Notes: generated by a model not told the origin, from the letters alone. 64,000 bases of DNA from Spirochaetales bacterium (GCA_016928955.1 JAFGJV010000048.1:1-64000); one strand, 5' to 3'; shown: positions 1 through 9,210, counted from the first letter of the stretch. A program made the numbers and translations.

Positions 1-207
1 GTCGCCGTGCGGGTGGTACTTCATGCACGAGCCGACGATGTTGGCGACCTTGTGGAACTTGCCGTCGTCCGCCTCGAACAGGGTGTGGAGTATGCGCCGC
101 TGGACGGGCTTGAGGCCGTCGTCCAGATCCGGTATGGCGCGGTCCTTGATCACGTAGCTGGCATAGTAGAGAAAATTGTCCCTGAAGAGCTTCTTGACGT
201 AAGCCAT
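1..207 (-). CDS. parC: DNA topoisomerase IV subunit A (ParC), N-terminal part only
   Basis: The 69 N-terminal codons run off the left edge of the window. The visible protein starts [12 protein letters not shown] and contains [19 protein letters not shown], the signature of the GyrA/ParC breakage-reunion domain, followed by KYHPHGD, the conserved stretch that leads towards the catalytic tyrosine (outside the window). The ATG at 207 is preceded by an AGGTGAT-type ribosome site. It lies 53 bases downstream of parE on the same strand, so the two topoisomerase IV subunits are probably co-transcribed. GyrA is the alternative; pairing with a ParE-type B subunit favours ParC. Confidence 0.85.
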   Translation of the reverse strand, partial: MAYVKKLFRDNFLYYASYVIKDRAIPDLDDGLKPVQRRILHTLFEADDGKFHKVANIVGSCMKYHPHGD

Positions 208-260
208 CCTATCACCTTGTTTTCAGTAGTGGCGGCGAGACGGGCCTGAAGGCCCGGCCC

Positions 261-2072
261 TTACAGATCGTTGACCAGGTTCTCCATAATGAAGCCCCGG
301 CGCTCCGGGGTGTTCTTGCCCATGTAAAAGCCCAGGATCTCGGGAACCGTCTTGAGCGTCTGCACGTCAACCGTGACCAGGCGCATGTCGTCGCCTATGA
401 ACTGGCCGAATTCTTTGGGGCTGATCTCTCCAAGGCCCTTGAACCGCGTCACCTCGGCGTTCGATCCGAGGCGGGTCGCCGTGTCGTCCCGCTCCCTAGC
501 GCTGTAGCAATACACGGTTTCCTTCTTGGTACGCACGCGGAATATGGGCGTCTCCAGAATGAACACGCGCCCCTGGGTGACCAGCTCCTCGAAAAATGTC
601 AGGAAAAACGTAAGCAGGAGTATGCGTATGTGGAAACCGTCGTAGTCGGCGTCCGTGGCAATGACGATGCGTCCGTAGCGCAGGCCTTCGATGTCGTTCT
701 CGATGCCGAGGGCCATCATCATGTTGTACAGCTCCTCGTTTTTGTATATGGCCGTGCGCTTCATGCCGTACATGTTCTCAACCTTGCCGCGCAGGCTGAA
801 GATGGCCTGGGTGTACACGTCCCGCGCAGACACCATGGAGCCGGACGCCGACTGGCCCTCGGTCAGGAAGATGGTGGAGTGCTCGCCGTCGCCCCCGTCG
901 TCCAGGTGGAGCTTGCAGTCCTTCAGGTTGGGTATCTTAAGCTCGATTTTCTTGGCGGCCTCCCGGGCCTCCTTCTTCACGATGTTGAGTTCGGTCCTGA
1001 GCTTCTCGTTATGGGCTATCTTGTCCTGGAGGCGCTTGGCCGCCGTGGGGTTGCGCCTGAGATACTCGTCAACGCCGCGCTTCACTTCCTGGAGTATCCA
1101 GGGCTTGATGTCGCCATTCCCCAGCTTGTTCTTGGTCTGGCTCTCAAACATGGGATTCTTGAGCTTGACCGCCACCGCCGCGGCTATGCCCTCGCGCACG
1201 TCCTCGCCCCGGTAGGACGCCTGGAAAAATTCGTTGACCGCCTTGAGAAAGCCCTCCCTGAAGGCGGACAGGTGGGTGCCGCCGTCCGACGTGAACTGGC
1301 CGTTGACGAACGAGAAATACTCCTCGCCGTAGTTGTTGGTGTGGGTGAAGGAGAATTCCATCTTGTCGCCGCGCCAGTAGCCGGCGTCGTACAGCACGTC
1401 GTCGCCCGTTTCGTCCTTAAGCAGGTCCAGAAGGCCGTTCTCGCTACGGAATTCCTGCCCGTTCAGGTCCAGGGTCAGTCCCGAATTCAGGTAGGCGTAG
1501 TGGCGCATGCGTTTTTCAACAAACTCCATGTTGTACGCAAACTCGCCGAAAATATCGGGGTCGGGCGTGAACTCCACGAGGGTGCCGTCCGGCTCCCTGC
1601 CCGCCGCTCCTTCCTTTTTTCCGAGCAGCTGTCCGCGCTCGAACCTGGCCTCAAAAAAACGGCCTTCCCGGTAGGACACCACGCGGAAGCTGGACGACAA
1701 TGCGTTGACGGCCTTGGTGCCCACCCCGTTGAGGCCCACGGAAAACTGGAACACGTCGTCATTGTACTTGGCGCCGGTATTGATCACCGACACGCACTCA
1801 ACCACCTTGCCCAGGGGTATGCCCCGGCCACGGTCTCGGACGCTGACCACGCCGTCCTTCAGGGCCACGGTGATGCGCTTGCCGTAGCCCATGATGAATT
1901 CGTCCACGGCGTTGTCCACCACTTCCTTAAGAAGGATGTATATGCCGTCATCCGGGTTGGCGCCGGAGCCCAGGCGCCCGATATACATGCCGGTGCGGAG
2001 CCGTATGTGCTCGAGGGATGAGAGTGTCTTGATCTTGGATTCGTCGTATTGATGCGAGCCCGTTCGTGCCAT
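261..2072 (-). CDS. parE: DNA topoisomerase IV subunit B (ParE)
   Basis: A 603-residue type IIA topoisomerase ATPase subunit, which powers decatenation of replicated chromosomes together with ParC. The GHKL ATPase motifs are visible near the N-terminus (EVVDNAVDE, DRGRGIP, GLNGVGTKAVNAL), and the TOPRIM motifs follow (EGQSASGSM, then DADYDGFHIR with the metal-binding acidic residues). Length and the SARDVYTQAIFSLRGK segment resemble the ParE branch seen in Bacteroidetes and spirochaetes rather than a full-length GyrB. The ATG has no clear Shine-Dalgarno, but a TATAGT -10 element ends 7 bases before it, so its transcript may be leaderless. parC follows directly. Confidence 0.9.
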   Translation of the reverse strand: MARTGSHQYDESKIKTLSSLEHIRLRTGMYIGRLGSGANPDDGIYILLKEVVDNAVDEFIMGYGKRITVALKDGVVSVRDRGRGIPLGKVVECVSVINTGAKYNDDVFQFSVGLNGVGTKAVNALSSSFRVVSYREGRFFEARFERGQLLGKKEGAAGREPDGTLVEFTPDPDIFGEFAYNMEFVEKRMRHYAYLNSGLTLDLNGQEFRSENGLLDLLKDETGDDVLYDAGYWRGDKMEFSFTHTNNYGEEYFSFVNGQFTSDGGTHLSAFREGFLKAVNEFFQASYRGEDVREGIAAAVAVKLKNPMFESQTKNKLGNGDIKPWILQEVKRGVDEYLRRNPTAAKRLQDKIAHNEKLRTELNIVKKEAREAAKKIELKIPNLKDCKLHLDDGGDGEHSTIFLTEGQSASGSMVSARDVYTQAIFSLRGKVENMYGMKRTAIYKNEELYNMMMALGIENDIEGLRYGRIVIATDADYDGFHIRILLLTFFLTFFEELVTQGRVFILETPIFRVRTKKETVYCYSARERDDTATRLGSNAEVTRFKGLGEISPKEFGQFIGDDMRLVTVDVQTLKTVPEILGFYMGKNTPERRGFIMENLVNDL

Positions 2073-2079
2073 GCCGGCG

Positions 2080-2108
2080 ACTATAGCACGCGCGGGCCCC
2101 CGTTGAAA
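2080..2108 (-). promoter_or_regulatory. Putative leaderless promoter of parE
   Basis: On the minus strand, TTTCAA (2103-2108) and TATAGT (2080-2085) are separated by 17 bases. The -10 ends 7 bases before the parE ATG, leaving no room for a ribosome site. The -35 is weak. Confidence 0.4.
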
Positions 2109-2129
2109 AGTTCGGCCTCCGGGCAGACG

Positions 2130-3053
2130 CTAGCCGCGTTCCATGGCCGCCAGCTCGGCCGCCAGCTCAGCCGCCAGACGGGCGTTGTTCTTGACCAGGG
2201 CTATGTTGGACTCAAGGCTGTCTCCCCCGGTCAGGTCCTTGACGCGGGCCAAGAGGAAGGGCGTGACGTCCTTGCCACGCACGCCCGTAGCCTCCGCCTC
2301 GGCCACGGCGCGGTCTATGGCCTCGTTGATCACCGCGGGCGCCATCTCGTTGGCGTTGGGTATGGGATTGGCTATCACGGCCCCGCCGGGGAATCCGAGC
2401 CGCCTTTTGGCGAACAGCATGGCGGCTATCGCCTTTGCGTCGTCCATGCGGGCCGGGGCAGGTACGCCCGAGCTGGAGGTGTAGAAGGCCGGAAACTCGT
2501 CCCATCGGTACACAAGCACCGGCACGCCCTTGGTCTCCAGGTATTCCAGGGTCTTGGGTATGTCCAGGATGCTCTTTGCCCCGGCGCACACCACGGCAAC
2601 GTCCGTGCGCGCCAGCTCGTCCAGGTCGGCGGAAACGTCCATGGTGCGCTCCGCGCCACGGTGCACGCCGCCTATGCCCCCGGTGGCAAAAACGCGTATA
2701 TTGGCCATAGCCGCTATGATCATGGTTCCGGCCACCGTGGTTGCACCGTCCGCACCCCCGGCCACTATGCCCGGCAGGTCGCGGCGGCTGACCTTGGCCA
2801 CGGCGTGGCCAGCCTCGCCAAGGCGGCGTATGTCTGCCTCTGTCAGGCCGGCCTTGAGCCTGCCTCCCAGTATGGCTATGGTCGCGGGCACAGCGCCGTT
2901 GTCCCGTATCACCGCCTCGACCTCGAGCGCCGTATCCGCGTTGCGGGGATAGGGCATGCCGTGGGAAATGATGGTCGACTCGAGGGCTACCACGGGCCGG
3001 CCGGCCTTCAAGGCCTGGGCAACCTCGGGCGCGATGTCAAGATAGTCGTTCAC
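2130..3053 (-). CDS. psuG: Pseudouridine-5'-phosphate glycosidase (PsuG)
   Basis: 307 residues, the usual PsuG length. The enzyme cleaves the C-C bond of pseudouridine 5'-phosphate to uracil and ribose 5-phosphate. Visible family motifs are VVALESTIISHGMPYPRN (holding the catalytic Glu), AVAKVSRRDLP (catalytic Lys) and CAGAKSILDIPKTLEYLET (second active-site Lys). The start is GTG, preceded by AAAGGAGC at good spacing, and lies inside the last codons of psuK (17-base overlap), so the two genes are translationally coupled. Together they form the standard pseudouridine salvage pair, another nucleobase catabolic function next to the purine genes. Confidence 0.93.
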   Translation of the reverse strand: MNDYLDIAPEVAQALKAGRPVVALESTIISHGMPYPRNADTALEVEAVIRDNGAVPATIAILGGRLKAGLTEADIRRLGEAGHAVAKVSRRDLPGIVAGGADGATTVAGTMIIAAMANIRVFATGGIGGVHRGAERTMDVSADLDELARTDVAVVCAGAKSILDIPKTLEYLETKGVPVLVYRWDEFPAFYTSSSGVPAPARMDDAKAIAAMLFAKRRLGFPGGAVIANPIPNANEMAPAVINEAIDRAVAEAEATGVRGKDVTPFLLARVKDLTGGDSLESNIALVKNNARLAAELAAELAAMERG

Positions 3054-3984
3054 TATGTGCTCCTTTCGACGCTTCCTCCAAGACGGCCGCGCTGACGCCC
3101 GCGCGTACGGGCTCCGGCGACGCCGCGCACAGGGCGGCCGCCGTTATGGCAAGCACCGCCGCTTTTTCCGCTGTATACCCCAGGGCCGCTGACCACGCAA
3201 GGGCGGCTCCCGCCGCGTCACCGGCTCCGGACACGTTGACGACCGGCATGTCCGGCGGCAGCGCCCTGCCCTCTCCTTCCGGCGACGACCAGGCCAGCCC
3301 GCCGGGCCCGAGGCTCACGAACACGGCGCCCGTGCCCCGTTTCCGGATTTCCCGGGCGGCGGCCAGGGCTTCTGCAAGGCCACCTGGCTGAAAGCCGGCC
3401 AGGGCCGCGGCCTCCGCTCGGTTGGGCTTCAGCATGGCCAGATGAGGCAAGGCGGAGAGCGCCCTGGGAGCCTTGGCCACCGACACCGGGTCCAGGATCA
3501 CCGGCTTGTCCCGCCAGCGCGCTGCCGCCGCTGCCAGGGTGTCGGCCGGCAGGTTGGCGTCCAGGACCAAGGCGTCCGCCTCATCGCCGGCCGTGGCCAG
3601 TCGCAACAGTTCATCGGGACCGAACCGGTCTATGGCGTCCATGTCGGCCACGGCGCCCACCAGGGTACCGTCGGCGTCCAAGAGGCAGAGATAGCGGCAG
3701 CTCGGCAGCCCGGATACGGCAAGCGACCGCGAGCAATCCACGCAGCGGGCGGCGCAGTCTGCTTTCAGCATGGCCGCTTCGTCGTCGTCCCCAAAGACGC
3801 TGACCAGGCTCACGCGAGCGCCGAGGCCAGCCAGGTTGGCGGCCAGGTTGCGACCCACCCCGCCCGCCGCTACGCCCACCGAGCCGGGATTGGAGTCACC
3901 CGCCCGGTACGCAGACGCGCACCGCGCCTGTATGTCCACGTTGATCCCGCCGTACACGGCAATGCGCGGCGTCGTGCCGTCCAT
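3037..3984 (-). CDS. psuK: PfkB-family kinase, probable pseudouridine kinase (PsuK)
   Basis: 315 residues of the PfkB/ribokinase fold. The N-terminal glycine motif (VYGGINVDIQ), the GGVGRNLAANLA substrate-binding stretch and the C-terminal NVSGAGDAAGAALAW ATP/anion-hole motif with its catalytic Asp are all present. Longer in-frame starts exist upstream, but the ATG at 3984 has a GGAGG seven bases before it, and the protein then starts directly at the first beta strand. Overlap with psuG supports pseudouridine as the substrate; without that context it could be any PfkB sugar kinase. Confidence 0.85.
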   Translation of the reverse strand: MDGTTPRIAVYGGINVDIQARCASAYRAGDSNPGSVGVAAGGVGRNLAANLAGLGARVSLVSVFGDDDEAAMLKADCAARCVDCSRSLAVSGLPSCRYLCLLDADGTLVGAVADMDAIDRFGPDELLRLATAGDEADALVLDANLPADTLAAAAARWRDKPVILDPVSVAKAPRALSALPHLAMLKPNRAEAAALAGFQPGGLAEALAAAREIRKRGTGAVFVSLGPGGLAWSSPEGEGRALPPDMPVVNVSGAGDAAGAALAWSAALGYTAEKAAVLAITAAALCAASPEPVRAGVSAAVLEEASKGAHSERLS

Positions 3985-4080
3985 CCTACCTCCAAGCGGG
4001 GGCCCGCCTTGCCCTCCGGGCCCGCCTTCATTACAGTATAGCCGGGCGGACGCCGTTGCCAAGCCGCGCCCGACCCTTCA

Positions 4081-4121
4081 CAGGATGTTGAAAAGCCGAT
4101 GGCGGCTTTTTTAACAGCCTG
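4081..4121. repeat. Long imperfect palindrome between divergent genes
   Basis: Arms beginning CAGG and ending CCTG enclose a perfect 8-bp inner stem (AAAAGCCG, loop ATGG, CGGCTTTT at 4091-4110). It looks like a rho-independent terminator, but it lies upstream of both flanking genes (psuK to the left on minus, the J-domain gene to the right on plus), so it terminates neither. It may be an interspersed palindromic element or an attenuator. Confidence 0.55.
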
Positions 4122-4223
4122 CTAGAAACGCCGCCGCACCCCGTTGGGTTCCTGGCAGGCGGCGCGGAGAAACCGGAAACGGCTTTCCCGCACTTCAACG
4201 ACCGTTTTCCGGCGAGGCCACGC

Positions 4224-4694
4224 GTGGATCAGATATTCGACCGTCTGGGCAGGCTGCTTAAATCCTTTGTTACCCCGGATGAAGACGACCAGCCCTTCTC
4301 CGAGCCCGGCCGCGGACGCTCGGGCGACCCCTTCCTGGACGATGCCATGGACGAGCTGGACGCCTTCCTGGAAGACGACCGTGAAAAAGCCGAGCGACTG
4401 CGCGCCCAGCGCGACGCACGCGCCCGGGCCGAGGAAGAGCTCAGGGCCAGGAACCGCCCCCACTCGGGACCGCCCAAACGCCTCCTGGACGCGTACGCCG
4501 CCTTGGGCCTATCGCACGGCGCCGATTTTGCCTCGGTCAAGGCAGCCTACAAGCGCCTTCTCAAGGCGCACCACCCGGACAGGCACGGCCATGACCCTGC
4601 CGCCCTCAAGAAAGCCACGGAAACCAGCGCGCGCATCAACGACGCGTACCGGACCATAGAAACATGGATAGAGAAAGGCCGCCTGGATGACTGA
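4224..4694 (+). CDS. J-domain (DnaJ-like) co-chaperone protein
   Basis: 156 residues. The C-terminal 70 form a J domain: LLDAYAALGLSHGADF opens it, KAAYKRLLKAHHPDRHG carries the HPD tripeptide that stimulates DnaK ATPase, and ARINDAYRTIETW closes it. The first 80 residues are charged and probably coiled-coil (DDREKAERLRAQRDARARAEEE). There is no glycine-rich or zinc-finger region, so this is not DnaJ itself but a type III/DjlA-like partner. The start is GTG with no strong ribosome site. It precedes fliS and flgN with a 120-base gap. Confidence 0.85.
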   Translation: MDQIFDRLGRLLKSFVTPDEDDQPFSEPGRGRSGDPFLDDAMDELDAFLEDDREKAERLRAQRDARARAEEELRARNRPHSGPPKRLLDAYAALGLSHGADFASVKAAYKRLLKAHHPDRHGHDPAALKKATETSARINDAYRTIETWIEKGRLDD

Positions 4695-4814
4695 CAGGCT
4701 ACTGGGAACCTCTTGTTTTGCTCGTACCCTGCGCCGGCATGGGAACAAAGCCCTCAAGGGCATAGCTGGCGTTGCCGATAAATGTAAAGAACGTATATCG
4801 GGAGGGGGCTCGAC

Positions 4815-5237
4815 ATGAACCAGAATCCGTTAGCCGCGTACCGCGAAACCCGCGTCAAGACCGCGAGTCCTGGCCAGCTGGTCGTCATGCTCTACGAGGA
4901 AGCGGTCAAACAGTGCGACCGCGCCGTGGAACTCCTTTCCAAGGGCCCCAAACCGGCCGATATCGAGCGCTGCGGGACGATCATACTCCATGTCCAAGAC
5001 ATCATCACCGAGCTGATGGCCAGCCTGGACTTTGAGGCAGGCGGCCAGCTTGCCCACGACCTTTTCTCCCTGTATGTGTATTTCAACCGCGAGCTCATGG
5101 AAGCCAACATCGCCAAGGACGCCTCCCGGGTCCGCTCAATCCGCGACCTCCTGGACGAGCTCCGGGGCGCATGGGCCGTGGCAGCCACCCAGGCCCAGGG
5201 CTCCGAACGGGTCCAGGGCGTCAACATAGCCGGATAG
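4815..5237 (+). CDS. fliS: Flagellar export chaperone FliS
   Basis: 140 residues. FliS binds the C-terminus of flagellin in the cytoplasm and keeps it unfolded for export. Recognisable features are the N-terminal AYRETRVKTASPGQLVVMLYEEAVKQ, typical of the family, the helical body, and a helix with LYVYFNRELMEANIAKD. The ATG is preceded by GGGAGGGG. The next gene, flgN-like, follows after 5 bases. This pair is direct evidence for a flagellated organism. Confidence 0.92.
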   Translation: MNQNPLAAYRETRVKTASPGQLVVMLYEEAVKQCDRAVELLSKGPKPADIERCGTIILHVQDIITELMASLDFEAGGQLAHDLFSLYVYFNRELMEANIAKDASRVRSIRDLLDELRGAWAVAATQAQGSERVQGVNIAG

Positions 5238-5242
5238 CCCCC

Positions 5243-5713
5243 ATGGCGCGGACGCTTCCGAAAGCCGAGCTGGACGAACGGGTAGCCGTCCTTAAACGCT
5301 TCCGCGAGCTTCTGGCCCGGCAACGGGACAAGTTCCAGGCCTATCTCGAGCTCCTGGACCGCCAGAAAAGCGATATAGAACGCGACGACGTGGACGCCCT
5401 GGTGGCCCATGTCGAGCTCGAGCAGGGCATAGTCGCGGAGCTGTACTCCGTGCAGAAGGTCATAGACCCCCTTGAGGACATGTACCGCGTCGCCTACGCG
5501 GGGGCAGAGCCCGAGGGCATCACCGAGCTCAAGGGCACCCTGGACACCCTCAAGGAAGAAGTCGCCGCCCGCAACGCCGAGAACCGCTCCCTCCTCCGCC
5601 AGCGCATGGACATGCTCAGGCACAAGATCATGTCCATCAGCAATCCATACACCAAAAAAAAGAGCGTATACGCCGACCAGCCCGAACCCACCGCCTTGGA
5701 CATCAAGGGCTGA
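5243..5713 (+). CDS. flgN: FlgN-like flagellar chaperone
   Basis: 156 residues, almost entirely helical and charged. It fits FlgN, the export chaperone of the hook-filament junction proteins FlgK and FlgL: LLARQRDKFQAYLELLDRQK near the N-terminus and a long second helix ending RQRMDMLRHKIMSI match the family pattern. The in-frame reading continues upstream inside fliS, but the ATG at 5243 gives the expected length and sits 5 bases after the fliS stop. Identity rests on size, helical pattern and neighbour, since FlgN sequences diverge strongly. Confidence 0.75.
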   Translation: MARTLPKAELDERVAVLKRFRELLARQRDKFQAYLELLDRQKSDIERDDVDALVAHVELEQGIVAELYSVQKVIDPLEDMYRVAYAGAEPEGITELKGTLDTLKEEVAARNAENRSLLRQRMDMLRHKIMSISNPYTKKKSVYADQPEPTALDIKG

Positions 5714-5742
5714 CCCCCAGCCATAAGCCAGCGCGTAAACGC

Positions 5743-5771
5743 TTGCCCCCGCACCGCCATGAGGCTATGCT
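5743..5771 (+). promoter_or_regulatory. Putative leaderless promoter of polA
   Basis: TTGCCC (5743-5748), 17-base spacer, TATGCT (5766-5771), then six bases and the polA ATG. No ribosome site fits between. Confidence 0.5.
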
Positions 5772-5777
5772 GGGCGC

Positions 5778-8543
5778 ATGGAAGCCCTGTACCTATTGGA
5801 CGCGTACGGTATCATCTACCGATCGTATTACGCCTTCATTTCCCGTCCCTTGCGGAGCCCGTCGGGGCGCAACGTGTCGGCTGTATTCGGATTTTTCCGT
5901 TCCCTGTTCCAGCTGTGGGACCAGTTCAAGCCAGGGGCCCTGGCAGCCGTGTTCGACTCCCGCGTGCCCACGTTCCGCCACGCCATGTACGACGCGTACA
6001 AGGCAACCAGGCAGAAAACGCCCGAGGACCTCCACGAGCAGGTCCCGCTGGTGGAAGAAGCCCTGAAGCTTCTCGGGGTGAGCGTCCTGCGCGAGGACGG
6101 CTTTGAGGCGGACGACCTTATAGCCGCCCTGGCCGAGCGTTGCAGGGCCGAAGGGCGGCCGTGCTATATCGTGTCGGGCGACAAGGACCTTCTCCAGCTG
6201 GTCGGCGGACCGGTCAAGGCCCTGCGGCCGGACAGGGACCAGGGCTTTCTGGTCCTGGGCGAGGCCGAGGTACACGCCGAGTGGGGAGTGCCGCCCCAGC
6301 GCATCCTGGACTACCTGTCCCTGACCGGAGACGCGTCGGACAACGTACCCGGCGTCCCGGGCGTGGGCGACAAGACGGCGCTCAAGCTCCTTGGCGAGTT
6401 CGGGTCCTTTGACGCCATCTGGGAGCGCCTGGACGAGGTCAAGCCGGACAGTCTGAAAAAGAAACTGGAAGCCGGCAAGGAAAGCGCCCATCTATCCCGC
6501 CGCCTGATAACGCTGGCGGCGGACGCCCCCCTGCCCCAGCCCGGCGTTTCCTGGCTGGAAGTGGCAGCCCTGGACAGGGACGCGGCCAGCGCCGTGTTCA
6601 TGCGCGAGGGCATGAGGAGCCTGGCCACGCGCAAGGCTGCGGACGGCCTCTTGGTGCCGCCGCCCGGGGCCAGGGAGGCGGCAGGGCCCCGGGCGGCGCA
6701 GGCACAGCCTGTGTCCCAGGAACTCTTCCCGGCTCCCGCCCTGCCCCCTGAATTTTCCCGCCCCGGCTCCTGGGAGGCCGTAACCGATCCCGACAGGTTG
6801 CGCGACTGGGTCAAACGCGCGCGCAAGGCCGGGACCTTCGCGTTCGACTGCGAGACGGACAGCCTGGACGAGATGCGCGCCCTGCCCGTGGGTTTCTCCC
6901 TGGCCGTGGAACCCTGCTCGGCCTGCTACGTGCCCCTGTCGTCCCCGGACGCCGAGTGTCTGTCAGCGGACGACGCCCGAGCCATAGTGGCCCCTCTGCT
7001 TGGCGATCCTGCGCTGTGCATGGTCGGCCAGAACCTCAAATTCGACACGCATGTTATGGAAAACTGGGGCTGCGCTGTCCGATGCAAACCCTGGGACACC
7101 ATGATAGCCGCCTGGCTTATAGACCCCGAGCGCGATTCCCTCAAGCTGGAAGCCCTGGCCCAGGGCTGGTTGGGCTTTGCCGGCACCAGTTACGTGGATG
7201 TCGTGCCCAAGGGCTCCGTGTTCTCGTCGGTAGCGCTTGATAAGGCCGCCGCGTACGCCGCCGAGGACGCTGACCTTGCCCTCAGGCTGAAGTCCGTGTT
7301 GGAGCCGGAACTGGAGCGCCGAGGACTCTCGTCACTGATGACCGACCTGGAAATGCCCGTGCTTGGCCTTCTATCGCGCATGGAACGGGAAGGCATACTC
7401 CTGGACAGAACCACGCTCGCCGCCCAGGGCGCGGAACTGGAAAAGGACCTGGCCGCTGTGCAGACCGAGGCGTGGAAGCTGGTTGGCCACGAGTTCAATC
7501 TGAATTCGCCCAAGCAGCTGCAGGACGTGCTCTTTGTGGAGCGCAAGCTGGAATCCGGGAAAAAGACCAAAACAGGCTACAGCACGGACATATCCGTGCT
7601 CGAGGACCTTGCCAGGGACGACCCCGTGCCCGCACTGATACTCCGTCACCGGGGTCTCCAGAAACTCAAGAGCACCTATGTGGACGCCCTCCTGGCCATT
7701 ACGGGGGACGATCCTCGCGTGCGCACCCACTACGTGCAGACCGGCACGGCCACTGGCCGTCTGTCCAGCCGAGACCCCAATCTCCAGAACATACCGGTGC
7801 GCGAGGAGGAAGGCCGCCGCATACGCAAGGCCTTCGTTGCGGCTCCGGGCAAGGTTCTCATATCTGCCGACTATTCCCAGATAGAGCTCGTGGTCTTTGC
7901 CCATCTGTCAGGCGACGAGGAACTGCGCAAAGCGTTCATCGAGGGCGCGGATATACACCGGCGCACGGCCGCCCTGATCCTGGGCAAGCCCGAGGACCAG
8001 GTGAGCCAATCCGAGCGTCGCGCCGCCAAAACCATCAACTTTGGCGTGATATACGGCATGGGCGCCTTCCGCCTGGCGCAGGAGCTGGGCATCAGCCGCT
8101 CCGACGCATCCAAATTCATAGACGCGTATTTTGCCCGCTACTCTGGCGTGGCAGCCTTCGTGCGCGACACCGTGGAAACGGCCAAACGCAACGGCTACGT
8201 GTCGACCATACTGGGCAGGCGCCGGCCGGTTCGCGGCATAGACTCGCGCAACGCGAACGAGCGCCAGGCGGCCGAACGGGTAGCCGTCAACAGCCCGATC
8301 CAGGGCTCGGCGGCCGATATAATGAAGTTGGCCATGCTCAGCGTGGACGACGCCCTGCGCTTACGCTTCCCCGACGCACGCCTCCTCCTGCAGGTGCACG
8401 ACGAGCTGATCATCGAGGCGCCCGCATCCCAGGCCGGTGCCGTCAGCGCGGCCGTGTCCGAGGCCATGGCGTCGGCATACGCCCTGTCGGTGCCTCTGCG
8501 CGTGGGCGTGGAAACGGCGGACAGCTGGGGAGCCATGCATTGA
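5778..8543 (+). CDS. polA: DNA polymerase I
   Basis: 921 residues, full-length PolA for gap filling and primer removal. The N-terminal 5'-3' exonuclease domain (about 1-290) shows RHAMYDAYKATRQKTPEDL and the acidic stretches EADDLIAAL and GDKDLLQL. The 3'-5' exonuclease (about 345-520) looks active: FDCETDS with DxE, NLKFDTH and YAAEDADLAL. The polymerase domain has LLQVHDELIIEAP, SADYSQIELV and the O helix RRAAKTINFGVIYGMG. Of 32 Ile codons, 18 are ATA by hand count. The terminal codons overlap the coaE start by 4 bases. Confidence 0.97.
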   Translation: MEALYLLDAYGIIYRSYYAFISRPLRSPSGRNVSAVFGFFRSLFQLWDQFKPGALAAVFDSRVPTFRHAMYDAYKATRQKTPEDLHEQVPLVEEALKLLGVSVLREDGFEADDLIAALAERCRAEGRPCYIVSGDKDLLQLVGGPVKALRPDRDQGFLVLGEAEVHAEWGVPPQRILDYLSLTGDASDNVPGVPGVGDKTALKLLGEFGSFDAIWERLDEVKPDSLKKKLEAGKESAHLSRRLITLAADAPLPQPGVSWLEVAALDRDAASAVFMREGMRSLATRKAADGLLVPPPGAREAAGPRAAQAQPVSQELFPAPALPPEFSRPGSWEAVTDPDRLRDWVKRARKAGTFAFDCETDSLDEMRALPVGFSLAVEPCSACYVPLSSPDAECLSADDARAIVAPLLGDPALCMVGQNLKFDTHVMENWGCAVRCKPWDTMIAAWLIDPERDSLKLEALAQGWLGFAGTSYVDVVPKGSVFSSVALDKAAAYAAEDADLALRLKSVLEPELERRGLSSLMTDLEMPVLGLLSRMEREGILLDRTTLAAQGAELEKDLAAVQTEAWKLVGHEFNLNSPKQLQDVLFVERKLESGKKTKTGYSTDISVLEDLARDDPVPALILRHRGLQKLKSTYVDALLAITGDDPRVRTHYVQTGTATGRLSSRDPNLQNIPVREEEGRRIRKAFVAAPGKVLISADYSQIELVVFAHLSGDEELRKAFIEGADIHRRTAALILGKPEDQVSQSERRAAKTINFGVIYGMGAFRLAQELGISRSDASKFIDAYFARYSGVAAFVRDTVETAKRNGYVSTILGRRRPVRGIDSRNANERQAAERVAVNSPIQGSAADIMKLAMLSVDDALRLRFPDARLLLQVHDELIIEAPASQAGAVSAAVSEAMASAYALSVPLRVGVETADSWGAMH

Positions 8544-9130
8544 TCGTCGGACTGACTGGAGGGTACTGCACGGGCAAAAGCGAGCTGGCCGCCCTCCTGG
8601 CCGAGCGCGGCTGGATCAACGTTGAGATGGACGCCATGGGCCACCGGGCCCTGGAAAACCGCCTGGACCAGGTTGAAAGCCTCCTGGGCCGCGCCCTGCG
8701 CCTGCCGGACGGCCACCCCGACCGCAAGGCCATAGGAACCCTGGTCTTTTCGGACGCGGCCCTGCTTGAGCGCTACGAGGCCATCATCCACCCCGAGATG
8801 GTGCGCCTGTGCGACAGGGCTATAGACCAGGCTCTGGGCGCCGACGGCTCAGGCCGGGTGCTGGTCAACGCGGCCCTTCTGTACCGCCTGCCCCAAGTGG
8901 GCCGTTGCGAGCTGGTCCTGGAGGTACGGGCTCCTCTGCTCCTTCGCCTGCGCCGGAGCGCCCGGAGGGACGGACTGTCCGTATGGGCTGCGCTCAGGCG
9001 CATAGCCTCCCAGCGCAAGCTGTGGAAGCTCGGCCGCCGTCTGGGCAAAAAACGGCGGATTGTGCGGAACGCAGGCAGCCGCGCCGAGCTTGAGCGCCAG
9101 GCCCGCGCCATCCTGGACACTCGGCCCTAA
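8540..9130 (+). CDS. coaE: Dephospho-CoA kinase
   Basis: 196 residues, catalysing the last step of coenzyme A synthesis (phosphorylation of the dephospho-CoA ribose). The P-loop is GLTGGYCTGKS rather than the usual GGIGSGKS; this Cys-containing form is typical of Treponema CoaE. VEMDAMGH replaces the usual D-A-D segment, and EAIIHPEMVR follows as in the family. The start is taken as TTG overlapping the polA stop, with GGGGAG at 8527-8532. The long open frame further upstream is a shadow inside polA. It is coupled to polA, as in several spirochaetes. Confidence 0.87.
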   Translation: MIVGLTGGYCTGKSELAALLAERGWINVEMDAMGHRALENRLDQVESLLGRALRLPDGHPDRKAIGTLVFSDAALLERYEAIIHPEMVRLCDRAIDQALGADGSGRVLVNAALLYRLPQVGRCELVLEVRAPLLLRLRRSARRDGLSVWAALRRIASQRKLWKLGRRLGKKRRIVRNAGSRAELERQARAILDTRP

Positions 9131-9210
9131 CTGCTCGCCGCCTGCCTGCCGATAATTGAGGTGGCGAGCGCGCTTTGGACAGGCGACGCGGCGCCGGGAG
9201 GGGGCTTTTC

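Noticed and set aside
630..2021. 463-codon plus-strand frame opposite parE
   Set aside because: Antisense shadow; parE motifs are unambiguous on the minus strand.
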